Positions 17,211-25,766 of a stretch of DNA of 64,000 nt are shown here, piece by piece. The position numbers were made by a program, and so were the translations under genes. Within the stretch, counting starts at the first letter, position 1. Every line of letters starts with the position of its first letter. This DNA comes from Streptomyces blattellae. GTDB taxonomy: Bacteria; Actinomycetota; Actinomycetes; Streptomycetales; Streptomycetaceae. The stretch covers positions 1 to 64,000 of the forward strand of contig NZ_WJBG01000152.1 of NCBI RefSeq assembly GCF_009709555.1, given 5' to 3'. The notes under the pieces were generated by a model, which saw nothing but the letters and a program-made list of their open reading frames with translations, did not search any database and had not been told where the DNA came from.

Positions 17211-17224
17211 TGTGACGTTTCACA
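17211..17224. promoter_or_regulatory. TGTGA-N4-TCACA palindrome
   Basis: A perfect TGTGA/TCACA dyad with a 4-bp spacer, in the region between the divergent neuA remnant (start 17087) and the ketosynthase gene (start 17419). It resembles Crp/Rex-type half sites, but the spacer is 2 bp shorter than for those proteins. Candidate operator only. Confidence 0.35.
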
Positions 17225-17418
17225 CAGATCGCCAGGAAACATGACAAACAACCCCGCCGCCTTCCGGGCGAGTTGAGAGCAGTCGTGAGCCGGGTCAGGT
17301 TTGCAAGAGGTAAGAAACAGGGCAAGTTCCCCTTTCAACCATGGCATTTCGGACATGTCCAGCTCACTCGGACCGGCCCGGTGCAGGTCAGTTCGGACCA
17401 TCAGGAGCGCGTACTCAT

Positions 17419-19191
17419 ATGCCCCATTCACCCGGAACACCGGAAGTCCCCATCGATCCCCACCCAGTTACCGCCGCCGAAGTCATCCCCGGCGACCTCG
17501 TCACCCTCTCCCCGCGGGACGCGGAGGAGCATCGGTGGTATGTCACACTGCACACGCTCCCCGAGTCGCCGGAGACGATCCGGCTGACCCTCCGCCCCCC
17601 GCTGGGCGGCCCGGACCACGACCAAGTCCTCGGCCGGGACCGGCTGGTGACCGTCGCCAGCCGGCGCATGGACGTCGACGCGGTGCCCCTCCTCTCCTCC
17701 CCCCGGCTCGACTCCGTCGAGTTCCACGACGGCGACCGGGTCGGCGCACTGCGGGCCGTCGACCCGCGGGCGGCGGAGGTGACGTACTTACGGCGCTGGG
17801 GTGTCTGGCACCGGGATCTCGACGCCGGGACGGGCGAGACCGCGTCGGACGCCGAAATACGGCGGTGGGCCGCGGAAGCCGACCGCGCGGGGAACGTCGT
17901 ACGGCATCACCCGCGACCGGCGGCCGAGGCGTCCGTCCCCGGGCCGCGGCGGGTCGTCGTCACCGGGCTCGGGGCCGTCACGCCGCTCGGGATCGGAGTG
18001 GGCGAGCTGTGGCAGGGGCTGCTCGACGGGCGGCACGGGATACGGGAGCTGGCGGGCGAGGAGTTCGCGGAGCTGCCGGTGCGGATCGCCGGGACGGTGC
18101 CGGTGGATCCGGCCGCGCTGCTGCCCCGGCCGGCGGCGCGGCGGATGAACCGGGCCGCGCAGTTCGCGGTGCTGGCCGCGCGGGAGGCGTGGGCGGACGC
18201 CGGGTTCACCGAGGGCGGCACCCGGGAGAGCGGGCTCGACCCCGGGCGGGTCGGGGTGAGCCTCGGCGCCATCCTCGGCGACGCCTCCGTGCTCGTCGGC
18301 GGCGACCGGAAACTGCGGGAGAAGGGGCCGCGCGGGGTCTCGCCGCTGACGACTCCCATGACCGTGCCCTCGCAGGCCGCCTCCCAGGTCTCCCTCGACC
18401 TGCACATCACCGGCGAGGCCCGCACCGTCACCAGCGCGTGCGCCTCCGGCACCGAGGCGATCGGGCAGGCCATCGACCGCATACGGTACGGCCGCGTCGA
18501 CCTCGCCCTCGCGGGCGGCGCCGAAGCGGTCGTCACACCGGCGATCATGGCGTCCTTCGCCGCGATGCGGGCGCTGGCCTCGGGAGACATGGCCGGCGGA
18601 TCGCCGTCACGGCCGTTCGCCAAGGACCGGGACGGGTTCGTGAACGGGGAGGGGGCCGGGCTGCTCGTCCTCGAAGCCGAGGAGCACGCGCGGGCCCGCA
18701 GCGCGCGGATCTACTGCGAGGCCGCGGGGTGGGGGCTGTCCGCCGACGCCCACCACATGGCGGCACCCGACCCGTCCGGGAGCGGGGTCGCGCTGGCGCT
18801 GCGGCGGGCCGTGCGGGACGCGGGCGGGCACGTCGTCGACATCGTGCACATCAACGCGCACGCGACCGCCACGGTGGACGGCGACCTCGCGGAGGCGGGT
18901 GCGCTGGAGTCCGTGCTGGGGCGCCGGTCCGTGCCGGTCACCGCGCTCAAGGGGCACCTCGGGCATCTGCAGGGCGCCGCGGGCGGGGTCGAGGCGGTGG
19001 CCGCCGCACTCACGCTGCATCACGGGGTGGTGCCGCCGACGGTGGGGTGCGGCGAGGTGGACGACGCGGTCGCGCTGGATGTCGTACGGGGTGCGCCGCG
19101 GGAGTTGCCTCGGGACGGGGACCTCGTGCTCAGCAATTCGTTCGGGTTCGGGGGGCACAACGCGGTGCTGGCGCTGCGCAGAGTGCCGTAA
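17419..19191 (+). CDS. Beta-ketoacyl synthase (KAS II-like) with unknown N-terminal domain; TTA codon
   Basis: 590 residues. Residues about 178-588 are a KAS II/FabF-like condensing enzyme with the full Cys-His-His set: C341 in VTSACASGTE, H481 in INAHATAT and H516 in the KGHLGHLQGAAG block, plus the Gly-rich end SFGFGGHN. It would extend or prime acyl chains on an ACP, but no ACP or partner enzyme is nearby. The first 170 residues are an extra domain I do not recognise, beginning around PGDLVTLSPRD. I start at 17419, with AGGAG 11 bases upstream. Codon 124 (17788-17790) is TTA, so translation should need the bldA tRNA. The stop codon lies in the first copy of an 11-bp triplicate. Confidence 0.88.
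   Translation: MPHSPGTPEVPIDPHPVTAAEVIPGDLVTLSPRDAEEHRWYVTLHTLPESPETIRLTLRPPLGGPDHDQVLGRDRLVTVASRRMDVDAVPLLSSPRLDSVEFHDGDRVGALRAVDPRAAEVTYLRRWGVWHRDLDAGTGETASDAEIRRWAAEADRAGNVVRHHPRPAAEASVPGPRRVVVTGLGAVTPLGIGVGELWQGLLDGRHGIRELAGEEFAELPVRIAGTVPVDPAALLPRPAARRMNRAAQFAVLAAREAWADAGFTEGGTRESGLDPGRVGVSLGAILGDASVLVGGDRKLREKGPRGVSPLTTPMTVPSQAASQVSLDLHITGEARTVTSACASGTEAIGQAIDRIRYGRVDLALAGGAEAVVTPAIMASFAAMRALASGDMAGGSPSRPFAKDRDGFVNGEGAGLLVLEAEEHARARSARIYCEAAGWGLSADAHHMAAPDPSGSGVALALRRAVRDAGGHVVDIVHINAHATATVDGDLAEAGALESVLGRRSVPVTALKGHLGHLQGAAGGVEAVAAALTLHHGVVPPTVGCGEVDDAVALDVVRGAPRELPRDGDLVLSNSFGFGGHNAVLALRRVP
17788..17790 (+). other. In-frame TTA (Leu) codon in the ketosynthase gene
   Basis: TAC TTA CGG encodes YLR at residues 123-125. 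TTA is the rarest codon in Streptomyces and is read only by the developmentally controlled bldA tRNA. Confidence 0.9.
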
Positions 19192-19215
19192 GGGTGCCGT
19201 AGGGGTGCCGTAGGG
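19183..19215. repeat. 11-bp triplicate spanning the ketosynthase stop codon
   Basis: Three copies of GTGCCGTARGG (19183-19193, 19194-19204, 19205-19215). The first carries the TAA stop. The other two present TAG in the two remaining frames, so all three frames are closed. Confidence 0.9.
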
Positions 19216-19239
19216 GCGGTCAGCGGCGAGACTCGACGT

Positions 19240-20130
19240 ATGGCGCCCATCACCGAGGTAGAAGGGCGGCGGGTCGCGCTCAGCAACCTTGAGAAGGTGC
19301 TGTATCCGGCCGCCGGGTTCACCAAGGGCGAGGTACTGCACTACTACGCGACCATCGCCGACGTACTGCTGCCGCATCTGCGGGACCGGCCGGTGTCGTT
19401 CCTGCGGTATCCGGACGGGCCCGACGGGCAGGTGTTCTTCACCAAGAACGTGCCGCCGGGTACGCCGGAGTGGGTCACCACCGCCGAGGTGCCCAGGATG
19501 GAGGGGCCGGCGCGGATGGTGCTCGTCCAGGATCTGGCGAGTCTGATGTGGGCCGCCAATCTGGTGACCGAGTTCCACACCCCGCAGTGGCTGATCAAGG
19601 CGCCCGGCGAGGCGGACCGGCTGGTGTTCGACCTCGACCCGGGGGCGCCGGCGACGGTCGTGGAGTGCTGCCGGGTCGCCGTGTGGCTGCGGGACCGGCT
19701 CGCGGCGGACGGGATCGAGGCGTGGCCGAAGACGTCCGGGGCGAAGGGGCTGCATCTGCTGGCCGCCGTGCGGGCCGCGTCGTCCGAGCAGGTCAGCGAG
19801 TACGCCAAGGAGCTCGCCGTGGAGGCGGAGCGGGAACTGCCGCGGCTGGTCGTGCACCGGATGACGAAGAGCCTGCGGCCCGGAAAGGTCTTCGTCGACT
19901 GGAGCCAGAACGCCGCGCGGAAGACCACCGCCACGCCCTACACGCTGCGGGCGCGGGCCCGGCCGCTGGTGTCGGCGCCGGTGACCTGGGAGGAGGTCGA
20001 GCAGTGCGCGGCGCCGGGGCAGCTGGCCTTCACCGCGGCGGACCTCGCCCCGCGCCTGCAGGACTACGGCGATCTGCTGGCCCCGCTGCTCGACGCGGGG
20101 CGGGCCGCGCGGTGTCCTGTGCTCAGCTAG
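19240..20130 (+). CDS. LigD-type DNA polymerase/primase domain protein (NHEJ)
   Basis: 296-residue stand-alone polymerase domain of the bacterial non-homologous end-joining ligase LigD (archaeo-eukaryotic primase fold). Seen motifs are the metal-binding DLD in RLVFDLDPGAP, the SGAKGLHLL loop, and VDWSQNAARKTTATPYTLRA near the C-terminus. It would add nucleotides, preferably ribonucleotides, at broken ends. No ligase or nuclease domain is fused and no ku gene lies in the window, so partners must be elsewhere. Start: ATG at 19240, just after the 11-bp triplicate and 48 bp from the ketosynthase stop; the Shine-Dalgarno is weak. Confidence 0.92.
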   Translation: MAPITEVEGRRVALSNLEKVLYPAAGFTKGEVLHYYATIADVLLPHLRDRPVSFLRYPDGPDGQVFFTKNVPPGTPEWVTTAEVPRMEGPARMVLVQDLASLMWAANLVTEFHTPQWLIKAPGEADRLVFDLDPGAPATVVECCRVAVWLRDRLAADGIEAWPKTSGAKGLHLLAAVRAASSEQVSEYAKELAVEAERELPRLVVHRMTKSLRPGKVFVDWSQNAARKTTATPYTLRARARPLVSAPVTWEEVEQCAAPGQLAFTAADLAPRLQDYGDLLAPLLDAGRAARCPVLS

Positions 20131-20162
20131 AAGTGCCGGGGTGGGCCGTCTGCCGTCTGCGG

Positions 20163-20232
20163 CGCCGTGGGCGCTGGTCGCGCCCCCGCGGCAGAGCCGC
20201 ACACCGATACAGCCCCGCGCCCCTTTGGGGCC
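20163..20232. repeat. GC-rich palindromic intergenic element
   Basis: Carries GCTGGTCGCGCCC, then GCGGCAGAGCCGCACA, matching with few changes the core of the element in the neuA remnant. It lies between convergent genes and may also terminate transcription. A related, shorter motif occurs at 25815-25852. Confidence 0.5.
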
Positions 20233-20247
20233 GCTCCCCCTGCCCGC

Positions 20248-21051
20248 TCAGACCCGCTCCCACGTACGGCGGTCCCTGGCCATCGCGTGCAGGGCCTCCA
20301 CATCCGCCGGCTTGAGCACGCCGCCGAGGCGGGCGAGGCCTGCGAGGTCCGTGTCCTGGAAGACGCGGACCTCGCGGAGGGGGGCGGTGATCTGGACGTC
20401 CGCGGGGCCTGCCACGGCGAGCAGCGGGTGGACCTCGGCGGTCAGGGCGTAGGAGGCGCGGTCGGCGTCGGCGCGGACGCGGCGCAGCAGCGGGCGGGAT
20501 TCGCGGCGGCCCAGGGTGACCATGGGGTCGGCGATCCGGACCCGCTGCTTACGGGCGTACACGGTGTGGATCGCGAAGAGTCCGCCGGGACCGATCGCCA
20601 GGTGGTGGACGCGGTCGCCGCCGGGCAGCGGGATGGAGTGCAGGGCGTGCCAGCCCACGCCGTCCAGCCGGTCCAGGGCCTCCCCCACCGCCTGCTCGGC
20701 GGTCAGGGCCCGGCGGCGCGGGTCGGGGCGCAGCCGGTGGGCCGGTCCGGGGTCACGGTCCAGGGCGATGTGCAGGGCCTCGCCGGGGCGGTTGGGCGCC
20801 AGGTCGTCGTCCGGGTGGAGGGCGAGGCGGGCCAGTTCCGCGGAGGTCGGCACCGGGGGCGGGCCGACGGCGACGGGGCCGGTCAGGAAGGGGCCGAGGG
20901 CTTCGAGTACGCCCTCTCTGTGGTCGTCGCTGAGCAGGTGGACCCGGGCCGCCTCACGGTCGTACCAGGCGATGTTCCGCCCGTCCGTGAGGCAGACGTA
21001 CAGCCGTTCCCGGCCGTGCCGCCAGGTCGGTATGACGCGCAGTCGGCTCAT
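20248..21051 (-). CDS. NERD-domain (nuclease-related) protein
   Basis: 267-residue protein of unknown cellular role. The C-terminal half has the nuclease-related domain core, beginning GWHALHSIPLPGGDRVHHLA and continuing IGPGGLFAIHTV, which corresponds to the PD-(D/E)xK-like beta sheet in NERD proteins. The N-terminal 100 residues include LYVCLTDGRNIAWYDREA and are not recognised. NERD proteins are suspected to process DNA, and the adjacent LigD-type polymerase on the opposite strand would fit that, but this is inference. The family is common as a single gene in Streptomyces. Confidence 0.8.
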   Translation of the reverse strand: MSRLRVIPTWRHGRERLYVCLTDGRNIAWYDREAARVHLLSDDHREGVLEALGPFLTGPVAVGPPPVPTSAELARLALHPDDDLAPNRPGEALHIALDRDPGPAHRLRPDPRRRALTAEQAVGEALDRLDGVGWHALHSIPLPGGDRVHHLAIGPGGLFAIHTVYARKQRVRIADPMVTLGRRESRPLLRRVRADADRASYALTAEVHPLLAVAGPADVQITAPLREVRVFQDTDLAGLARLGGVLKPADVEALHAMARDRRTWERV

Positions 21052-21119
21052 GCACCATCACCCCATGACCATGGGACCAGGCGGGGTGCTCCAGGGGCAA
21101 GGACCCGGTTACCTTTGGG

Positions 21120-21656
21120 ATGAGTTGGCATGGGCTTGGGGAGGCTCGATTGCGGACCCGCGGGAACCAGCCAGACGTACCCGCTCCGGACGACCCGTGG
21201 AGCGAGATCGTGCCCGGCCTGTGGATGGGCGGGCACGAGGTCAGGGGCGCCTCGGGGCAGGTGGAGTTCGTCGTCGTGCACGACGAGTTCGATCTCGTGC
21301 AGAGCCTTCTCCGGCTGCCGGGGCACGGGCCGGACCCGGGCGTCGAGCACCATGTGTGGCCGATTCCGGACGGCCCGCTGGACGGCACGCAGCTCACGGG
21401 CGTGATGCGGCTCGCGCAGGCCGCGAGCGAGGCGCTGGACGAGGGCCGCAGGGTCCTCGTCCGCTGCTACCACGGCTACAACCGCTCCGGGCTGGTCGTC
21501 GCGCACACCCTGGTCCGGCGGGGCCGCTCCGCCGAGGAGGCGATCCGGCTGATCCGCGCCCACCGCTCGCCCTGGGCACTGCACAATGAGCTGTTCGTCG
21601 CGTACCTGCGGGCGGGGCTCTCGACGGCCCGGCTACTGGAGGAGCTGGCCGAATGA
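21120..21656 (+). CDS. Dual-specificity/tyrosine phosphatase-like protein
   Basis: 178 residues. It contains the Cys-based phosphatase signature C116-x5-R122 in VRCYHGYNRSGLV, with the preceding strand RRVLVRC, and a possible general acid loop around PIPDGPLDG (82-90). It probably dephosphorylates proteins, nucleotides or lipids in the cytoplasm. Compared with classical HCxxGxxRS the His before Cys is Arg, a variant seen in some dual-specificity phosphatases. An earlier in-frame start is not available; the ATG at 21120 has GGGA a few bases upstream. The NERD gene is divergent, 68 bp away. Confidence 0.87.
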   Translation: MSWHGLGEARLRTRGNQPDVPAPDDPWSEIVPGLWMGGHEVRGASGQVEFVVVHDEFDLVQSLLRLPGHGPDPGVEHHVWPIPDGPLDGTQLTGVMRLAQAASEALDEGRRVLVRCYHGYNRSGLVVAHTLVRRGRSAEEAIRLIRAHRSPWALHNELFVAYLRAGLSTARLLEELAE

Positions 21657-21862
21657 CGCCGGCGCGCAGGCCGGCGGTCCCCCGGTGTACGGGACCCACG
21701 ATCATCCAGGACCACAGGAGTGCCGTGCCCCTCAGCCGCCGCCGTGTCCGGGCCGTCCCGCCCGGGCGGCTACGGCGAGGGGTCGCCGTACCGCCTCCAG
21801 TGGGGGTGCCTGCTCTGCGCTCCTATGGACCAGCGTGGCGCGCGCCCCTCCTTGCGCGCTCC

Positions 21863-21894
21863 TAATGTGGCGATTAGTCAGATTCGCCACATTA
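21863..21894. promoter_or_regulatory. 11-bp inverted repeat just upstream of the SH3 gene RBS
   Basis: TAATGTGGCGA (21863-21873) and its exact complement (21884-21894) flank a 10-bp spacer, ending 2 bp before the GGAGG of the next gene. AT-rich and symmetric, it reads like a repressor operator; as RNA it would form a hairpin next to the ribosome site. Confidence 0.6.
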
Positions 21895-21909
21895 ATGGAG
21901 GTAACGGCC

Positions 21910-22329
21910 ATGTCTCTGCGCACCGGCCTCATCCGCCGTCTCGCCATAACTGCCGCTGCCGTCGCGCTCGCCGGTGCGACCGCCGTGACGCCCGCCGTCG
22001 CGGATGACGAATGGGGCAGCAGCGGCGGTGACCCGGAGTTCAGCAGCGACGATGCAACGGACGAGTTCGGCGCCCGGGGCGACTATCGCGATCCACGCCG
22101 CTACCGGGGCGTGGTCACCGCCGACCGGCTGATCCTGCGCAGTGCGCCGGCACGTGGCAGCCGGCCGGTCCGGTCGGTCCACCGGGGCGATGTCGTCTCC
22201 ATCTTCTGCAAGACACCCGGGCAGAGCGTGCAGGGCAACCCTCTCTGGTACCTCCTCACGGACGGCACCTGGGCCTGGGGTGCGGCGCGGTTCATCGACA
22301 ACATCGGCCCCGCGCCACGCTGGTGCTGA
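21910..22329 (+). CDS. Secreted bacterial SH3-domain protein
   Basis: 139 residues. Sec signal peptide (positive LIRRL, then a hydrophobic stretch to AVTPAVADD) with likely cleavage near residue 32. A short acidic linker leads to a single bacterial SH3 (SH3b) domain at about 65-135, with LILRSAPARGSRPVRSV and the Trp-rich end GTWAWGAARFI. Two Cys residues (in SIFCKTPG and the C-terminal PRWC) could form a disulfide outside the cell. SH3b domains bind wall peptides. GGAGG is 8 bases before the ATG, directly preceded by the inverted repeat. The FtsW/PBP pair follows 43 bp later, which also suggests an envelope role. Confidence 0.85.
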   Translation: MSLRTGLIRRLAITAAAVALAGATAVTPAVADDEWGSSGGDPEFSSDDATDEFGARGDYRDPRRYRGVVTADRLILRSAPARGSRPVRSVHRGDVVSIFCKTPGQSVQGNPLWYLLTDGTWAWGAARFIDNIGPAPRWC

Positions 22330-22372
22330 TGACGAAAGCTCACAAGAGGCACTATTCAGTTAAGTTCCGGAT

Positions 22373-23737
22373 ATGAGCAAGGCCGGAACCACTTCGGTAG
22401 CGGCGGCGGACCCTGTCACGGCCGTCGCACGCCTCCCCCGGCGCCGTGGCATCGAACTCGCCCTCATCGTCGTCGCCGTACTGCTGTCGGTGTACGGCTA
22501 CTGCGATGTCGGCCTGGCGAAGAACGGCTCCCTCCCGCCCGGCGCCGCCGGCTACGGCGCCGGGCTGGGCGTGCTCGCGTTGCTGGCGCACTGCGCGGTC
22601 CGCCTGCGAGCCCCGTACGCCGACCCGCTTCTGCTGCCGATCGGCGTGCTGCTCAACGGGCTCGGCCTGGTGCTGATCTACCGGCTCGACCTGGAGACGC
22701 CGGACGACCGGGCGGCGCCCACCCAGCTGGTGTGGTCGACGCTGGGCGTGGGGTTCTTCATCGTCGTCGTACTGCTGCTGCGCGACCACCGGGTGCTCCA
22801 GCGCTATGCGTACGTGTGTGTCGTGGCCGCCCTCGCCCTGCTCACGCTGCCGATCTTCTTCCCGGCGGTGAACGGTGCCCGGATCTGGATCCGGATCGCG
22901 GGATTCTCCATCCAGCCGGGCGAGTTCGCGAAGGTGCTGCTCGCGGTGTTCTTCGCCGCGTATCTCGCCGCCAACCGCAACGCGCTGCGCTACACCGGCC
23001 GCCGCATCTGGCGCCTGCAGCTGCCGACCGGCCGCGTGCTCGGCCCGATCGTCGCGATCTGGCTGCTGAGCGTCGGGGTGCTGGTCCTTGAGCGCGACCT
23101 GGGGACGTCGCTGCTGTTCTTCGGCCTGTTCGTGGTCCTGCTGTACGTCGCCACCGGACGCACCGGCTGGATCGCGGTGGGGCTGCTGCTGGCCGCGCTG
23201 GGTGCGGTCGCCGTCGGCTGGCTGGAGCCGCATGTGCACAGCAGGGTCGAGGACTGGCTGCACCCCTTCGCGTCGATCGAGGCGGGCCTGGGCGCCAACC
23301 AGCTGGCCCAGTCCCTGTTCGCCTTCGCGGCGGGCGGCCTGCTCGGCACCGGCCTGGGGCTCGGCCACTCCGTCCTGATCGGCTTCGCCGCCAAGTCGGA
23401 CTTCATCCTGGCGACGGCGGGCGAGGAACTGGGGCTGGCCGGCCTGTCCGCGATCTTCCTGCTGTACGGCCTCCTCGTGGAGCGCGGCTACCGGGCGGGG
23501 CTGATGCTGCGTGACCCGTTCGGCCGACTCCTCGCGGTCGGCCTCGCCTCGATCGTGTCGCTCCAGGTGTTCGTGATCGCGGGCGGGGTGACCGGCCTGA
23601 TCCCGCTGACCGGCATGGCGATGCCGTTCCTGGCGCAGGGCGGCTCATCGGTGGTGACGAACTGGGCGATCGTGGCGCTGCTGGTGCGGGTCAGCGACTC
23701 GGCACGGCGGCAGTACGACGGGCAGGTGGCCCCATGA
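22373..23737 (+). CDS. FtsW/RodA/SpoVE-family lipid II glycosyltransferase (SEDS)
   Basis: 454-residue polytopic SEDS protein, the peptidoglycan glycan-strand polymerase that works with a class B PBP. About 10-12 hydrophobic segments, the family hallmarks NGARIWIRIAGFSIQPGEFA (residues about 165-184), the long periplasmic loop with LEPHVHSRVEDWLHP, and PLTGMAMPFLAQGGSS near the C-terminus. The stop overlaps the PBP start by 4 bp, so the pair is coupled. It lies outside a dcw cluster, so it is more likely a second, sporulation- or elongation-linked FtsW paralogue. The Shine-Dalgarno is weak. Confidence 0.94.
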   Translation: MSKAGTTSVAAADPVTAVARLPRRRGIELALIVVAVLLSVYGYCDVGLAKNGSLPPGAAGYGAGLGVLALLAHCAVRLRAPYADPLLLPIGVLLNGLGLVLIYRLDLETPDDRAAPTQLVWSTLGVGFFIVVVLLLRDHRVLQRYAYVCVVAALALLTLPIFFPAVNGARIWIRIAGFSIQPGEFAKVLLAVFFAAYLAANRNALRYTGRRIWRLQLPTGRVLGPIVAIWLLSVGVLVLERDLGTSLLFFGLFVVLLYVATGRTGWIAVGLLLAALGAVAVGWLEPHVHSRVEDWLHPFASIEAGLGANQLAQSLFAFAAGGLLGTGLGLGHSVLIGFAAKSDFILATAGEELGLAGLSAIFLLYGLLVERGYRAGLMLRDPFGRLLAVGLASIVSLQVFVIAGGVTGLIPLTGMAMPFLAQGGSSVVTNWAIVALLVRVSDSARRQYDGQVAP

Positions 23738-25191
23738 CCCGGCACATCAGGCTCGCCGCGGTGTTCTGCGCCCTGCTCCTGGTCGCGCTCCTTGCGAACG
23801 CCGCCCGCATCCAGGTCTTCCAGGCCGGGCCCTACGACGACAATCCGGCCAACCGCCGCCAGAACATCGCCCGTTACGGCCAGCCGCGCGGCGACATCCT
23901 GGCCGACGGCGCCCGGCTCACCGGCTCGGAGGACACCGGCGAGCAGCTCCGCTACGAGCGGACGTACGCACACGGCCCGATGTACGCGCCGGTCACGGGC
24001 TTCGCCTCGCAGGTGTACGGCACGACGCTCCTGGAGCACGCCGAGGACGACGTCCTGTCGGGCACGGACCCGATGCTCTCGCCGTTCCCGCTGTGGAACG
24101 ACTTCACGCGGTCGCAGAACGCGGGCGGCGACGTCGTGACGACGATCGAACCGGCCGCGCAGAAGGCGGCGTACACCGGGCTCGGCGGGCGCAAGGGCGC
24201 CGTGGCGGCGATCGAGCCGGCGACGGGGCGGATCCTGGCGCTGGTGTCCACGCCGTCGTACGACCCCGCCCTGCTGTCCGGGAACGGGCCGGCGGTGAAA
24301 CGGTCCTGGGAGCGGCTGAACGGCGACCCGGACAAGCCGATGCTCAACCGGGCGGTGCGGCAGACGTATCCGCCGGGCTCCACCTTCAAGGTGGTGACCG
24401 CGGCGGCGGCGCTGGACGCCGGTGTCCTGAAGAACCTGGACGAGCCGACGGACTCGCCCGACCCGTACACCCTGCCCGGCACGACGACCTCGCTGACGAA
24501 CGAGGCGGACGGCTGCCGGGACGCCTCGCTGCGGGAGGCGTTCGTATGGTCGTGTAACACGGTGTTCGCGAAGCTCGGCGTGCGGGTGGGCGTCGCGGAC
24601 ATGGCGCGGACGGCTCAGGCCATGGGCTTCAACGACACCGAGGTGAAGATCCCCTTCTCGGTGGCGCCGAGCACCTTCGACACCTCGGTGGACCGGGCGC
24701 AGCTCGCGCTGTCGTCGATCGGGCAGTACAACACGCGGGCCACGCCCCTGCAGATGGCGATGGTCGCGGCGGCCGTGGCGAACGGCGGGCAGGTGCGGTC
24801 GCCGTACCTGGTCGAGCGGACCACCCGGGCCGGCGGCGCGACCGTGGCGACGGCCGGGTCGCGTCCGATGCGGCACATGATGCACCCGTCGACGGCCGTC
24901 CGCATGAAGGAGCTGATGGCCGACGTGGTCACGGAGGGCACCGGCCGGCACGCCGCCATCCGCGGTGCGACGGTCGGCGGCAAGACCGGCACCGCCCAGC
25001 ACGGCGTCGACAACTCCGGGATGCCGTACGCCTGGTTCGTGTCCTGGGCGCAGCGCGACGGCGACATGCAGCCGAAGGTGGCCGTCGCGGTGGTGGTCGA
25101 GGACGCGTCGGCACGCCGGGGCGAGATCAGCGGGGGCGGGGACGCGGCGCCGATCGCGCGGGCGGTGATGAGAGAGGTACTGAACTCGTAG
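23734..25191 (+). CDS. Class B penicillin-binding protein (transpeptidase)
   Basis: 485-residue membrane-anchored DD-transpeptidase that cross-links peptidoglycan, partner of the preceding FtsW-like protein. An N-terminal membrane segment (5-25) precedes a short dimerisation-type domain. The transpeptidase motifs are complete: S216-T-F-K219 (SxxK), S273-C-N275 (SxN) and K417-T-G419. The N-terminal non-penicillin-binding module is much shorter than in FtsI, as in the PbpA-type proteins that accompany FtsW paralogues in actinobacteria. ATG overlaps the upstream stop (ATGA). Confidence 0.95.
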   Translation: MTRHIRLAAVFCALLLVALLANAARIQVFQAGPYDDNPANRRQNIARYGQPRGDILADGARLTGSEDTGEQLRYERTYAHGPMYAPVTGFASQVYGTTLLEHAEDDVLSGTDPMLSPFPLWNDFTRSQNAGGDVVTTIEPAAQKAAYTGLGGRKGAVAAIEPATGRILALVSTPSYDPALLSGNGPAVKRSWERLNGDPDKPMLNRAVRQTYPPGSTFKVVTAAAALDAGVLKNLDEPTDSPDPYTLPGTTTSLTNEADGCRDASLREAFVWSCNTVFAKLGVRVGVADMARTAQAMGFNDTEVKIPFSVAPSTFDTSVDRAQLALSSIGQYNTRATPLQMAMVAAAVANGGQVRSPYLVERTTRAGGATVATAGSRPMRHMMHPSTAVRMKELMADVVTEGTGRHAAIRGATVGGKTGTAQHGVDNSGMPYAWFVSWAQRDGDMQPKVAVAVVVEDASARRGEISGGGDAAPIARAVMREVLNS

Positions 25192-25256
25192 GCGGGCGTG
25201 CCCGATGGGTGAGACGGGGGTACCCGTCCCCCTCCTCCCGACCTACCGTTCGGTCC

Positions 25257-25766
25257 ATGACGCATGCCGACATCGTGTACGAACTCGCCGAGGTCAACAT
25301 CGCCCGCCTCAAGTTCCCCTTGGACTCCCCCGGGTTGAAGGACTTCGTCGACGCGCTCGACCCGGTCAACGCGGATGCGGACGCCGCTGACGGATTCGTC
25401 TGGCGGCTGCAGTCGGACGGCGGCGACGCGACCGACATCCAGGTCTTCGGCGACGAGTGGCTGATCATCAACATGTCGGTGTGGCGGGACGCGAACGCGC
25501 TGACCGCGTACATGTACCAGGGCCGGCACCGCGAGATGCTCGCGCGGCGGCGAGAATGGTTCGAGCGGGTCCAGGAGGCGATGGTGGCGATGTGGTGGGT
25601 CCCGGCGGGCCACCGCCCCACCGTCGCCGAGGCGGAATCCCGCCTGCTGCACCTGCGCACGAACGGCCCGACCCCGTACGCCTTCACCTTGCGTACGTCC
25701 TTCCCCGCGCAGGGTGCGCAGCCGGTGGCCCTGGAGGTCCCGGACGGCCTGGGCTGCCCGGCGTAG
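25257..25766 (+). CDS. DUF3291 protein
   Basis: 169-residue soluble protein of the DUF3291 family, a dimeric alpha/beta-barrel-like fold related to antibiotic-biosynthesis monooxygenases. Seen blocks are LAEVNIARLKFPLDSPGLKD near the start, the central LIINMSVWRDANALTAYMY and MVAMWWVPAGHRPTVAEA. Family members are of uncertain function; some may bind heme or small aromatics. I start at the ATG at 25257 rather than the in-frame ATG at 25209, because the family begins right here. It follows the PBP by 65 bp and could be cotranscribed. Confidence 0.86.
   Translation: MTHADIVYELAEVNIARLKFPLDSPGLKDFVDALDPVNADADAADGFVWRLQSDGGDATDIQVFGDEWLIINMSVWRDANALTAYMYQGRHREMLARRREWFERVQEAMVAMWWVPAGHRPTVAEAESRLLHLRTNGPTPYAFTLRTSFPAQGAQPVALEVPDGLGCPA

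Noticed and set aside
19240..20130. Complete LigD or a full NHEJ operon
   Set aside because: Only the polymerase domain is present; there is no ligase domain, nuclease domain or ku gene in the window.
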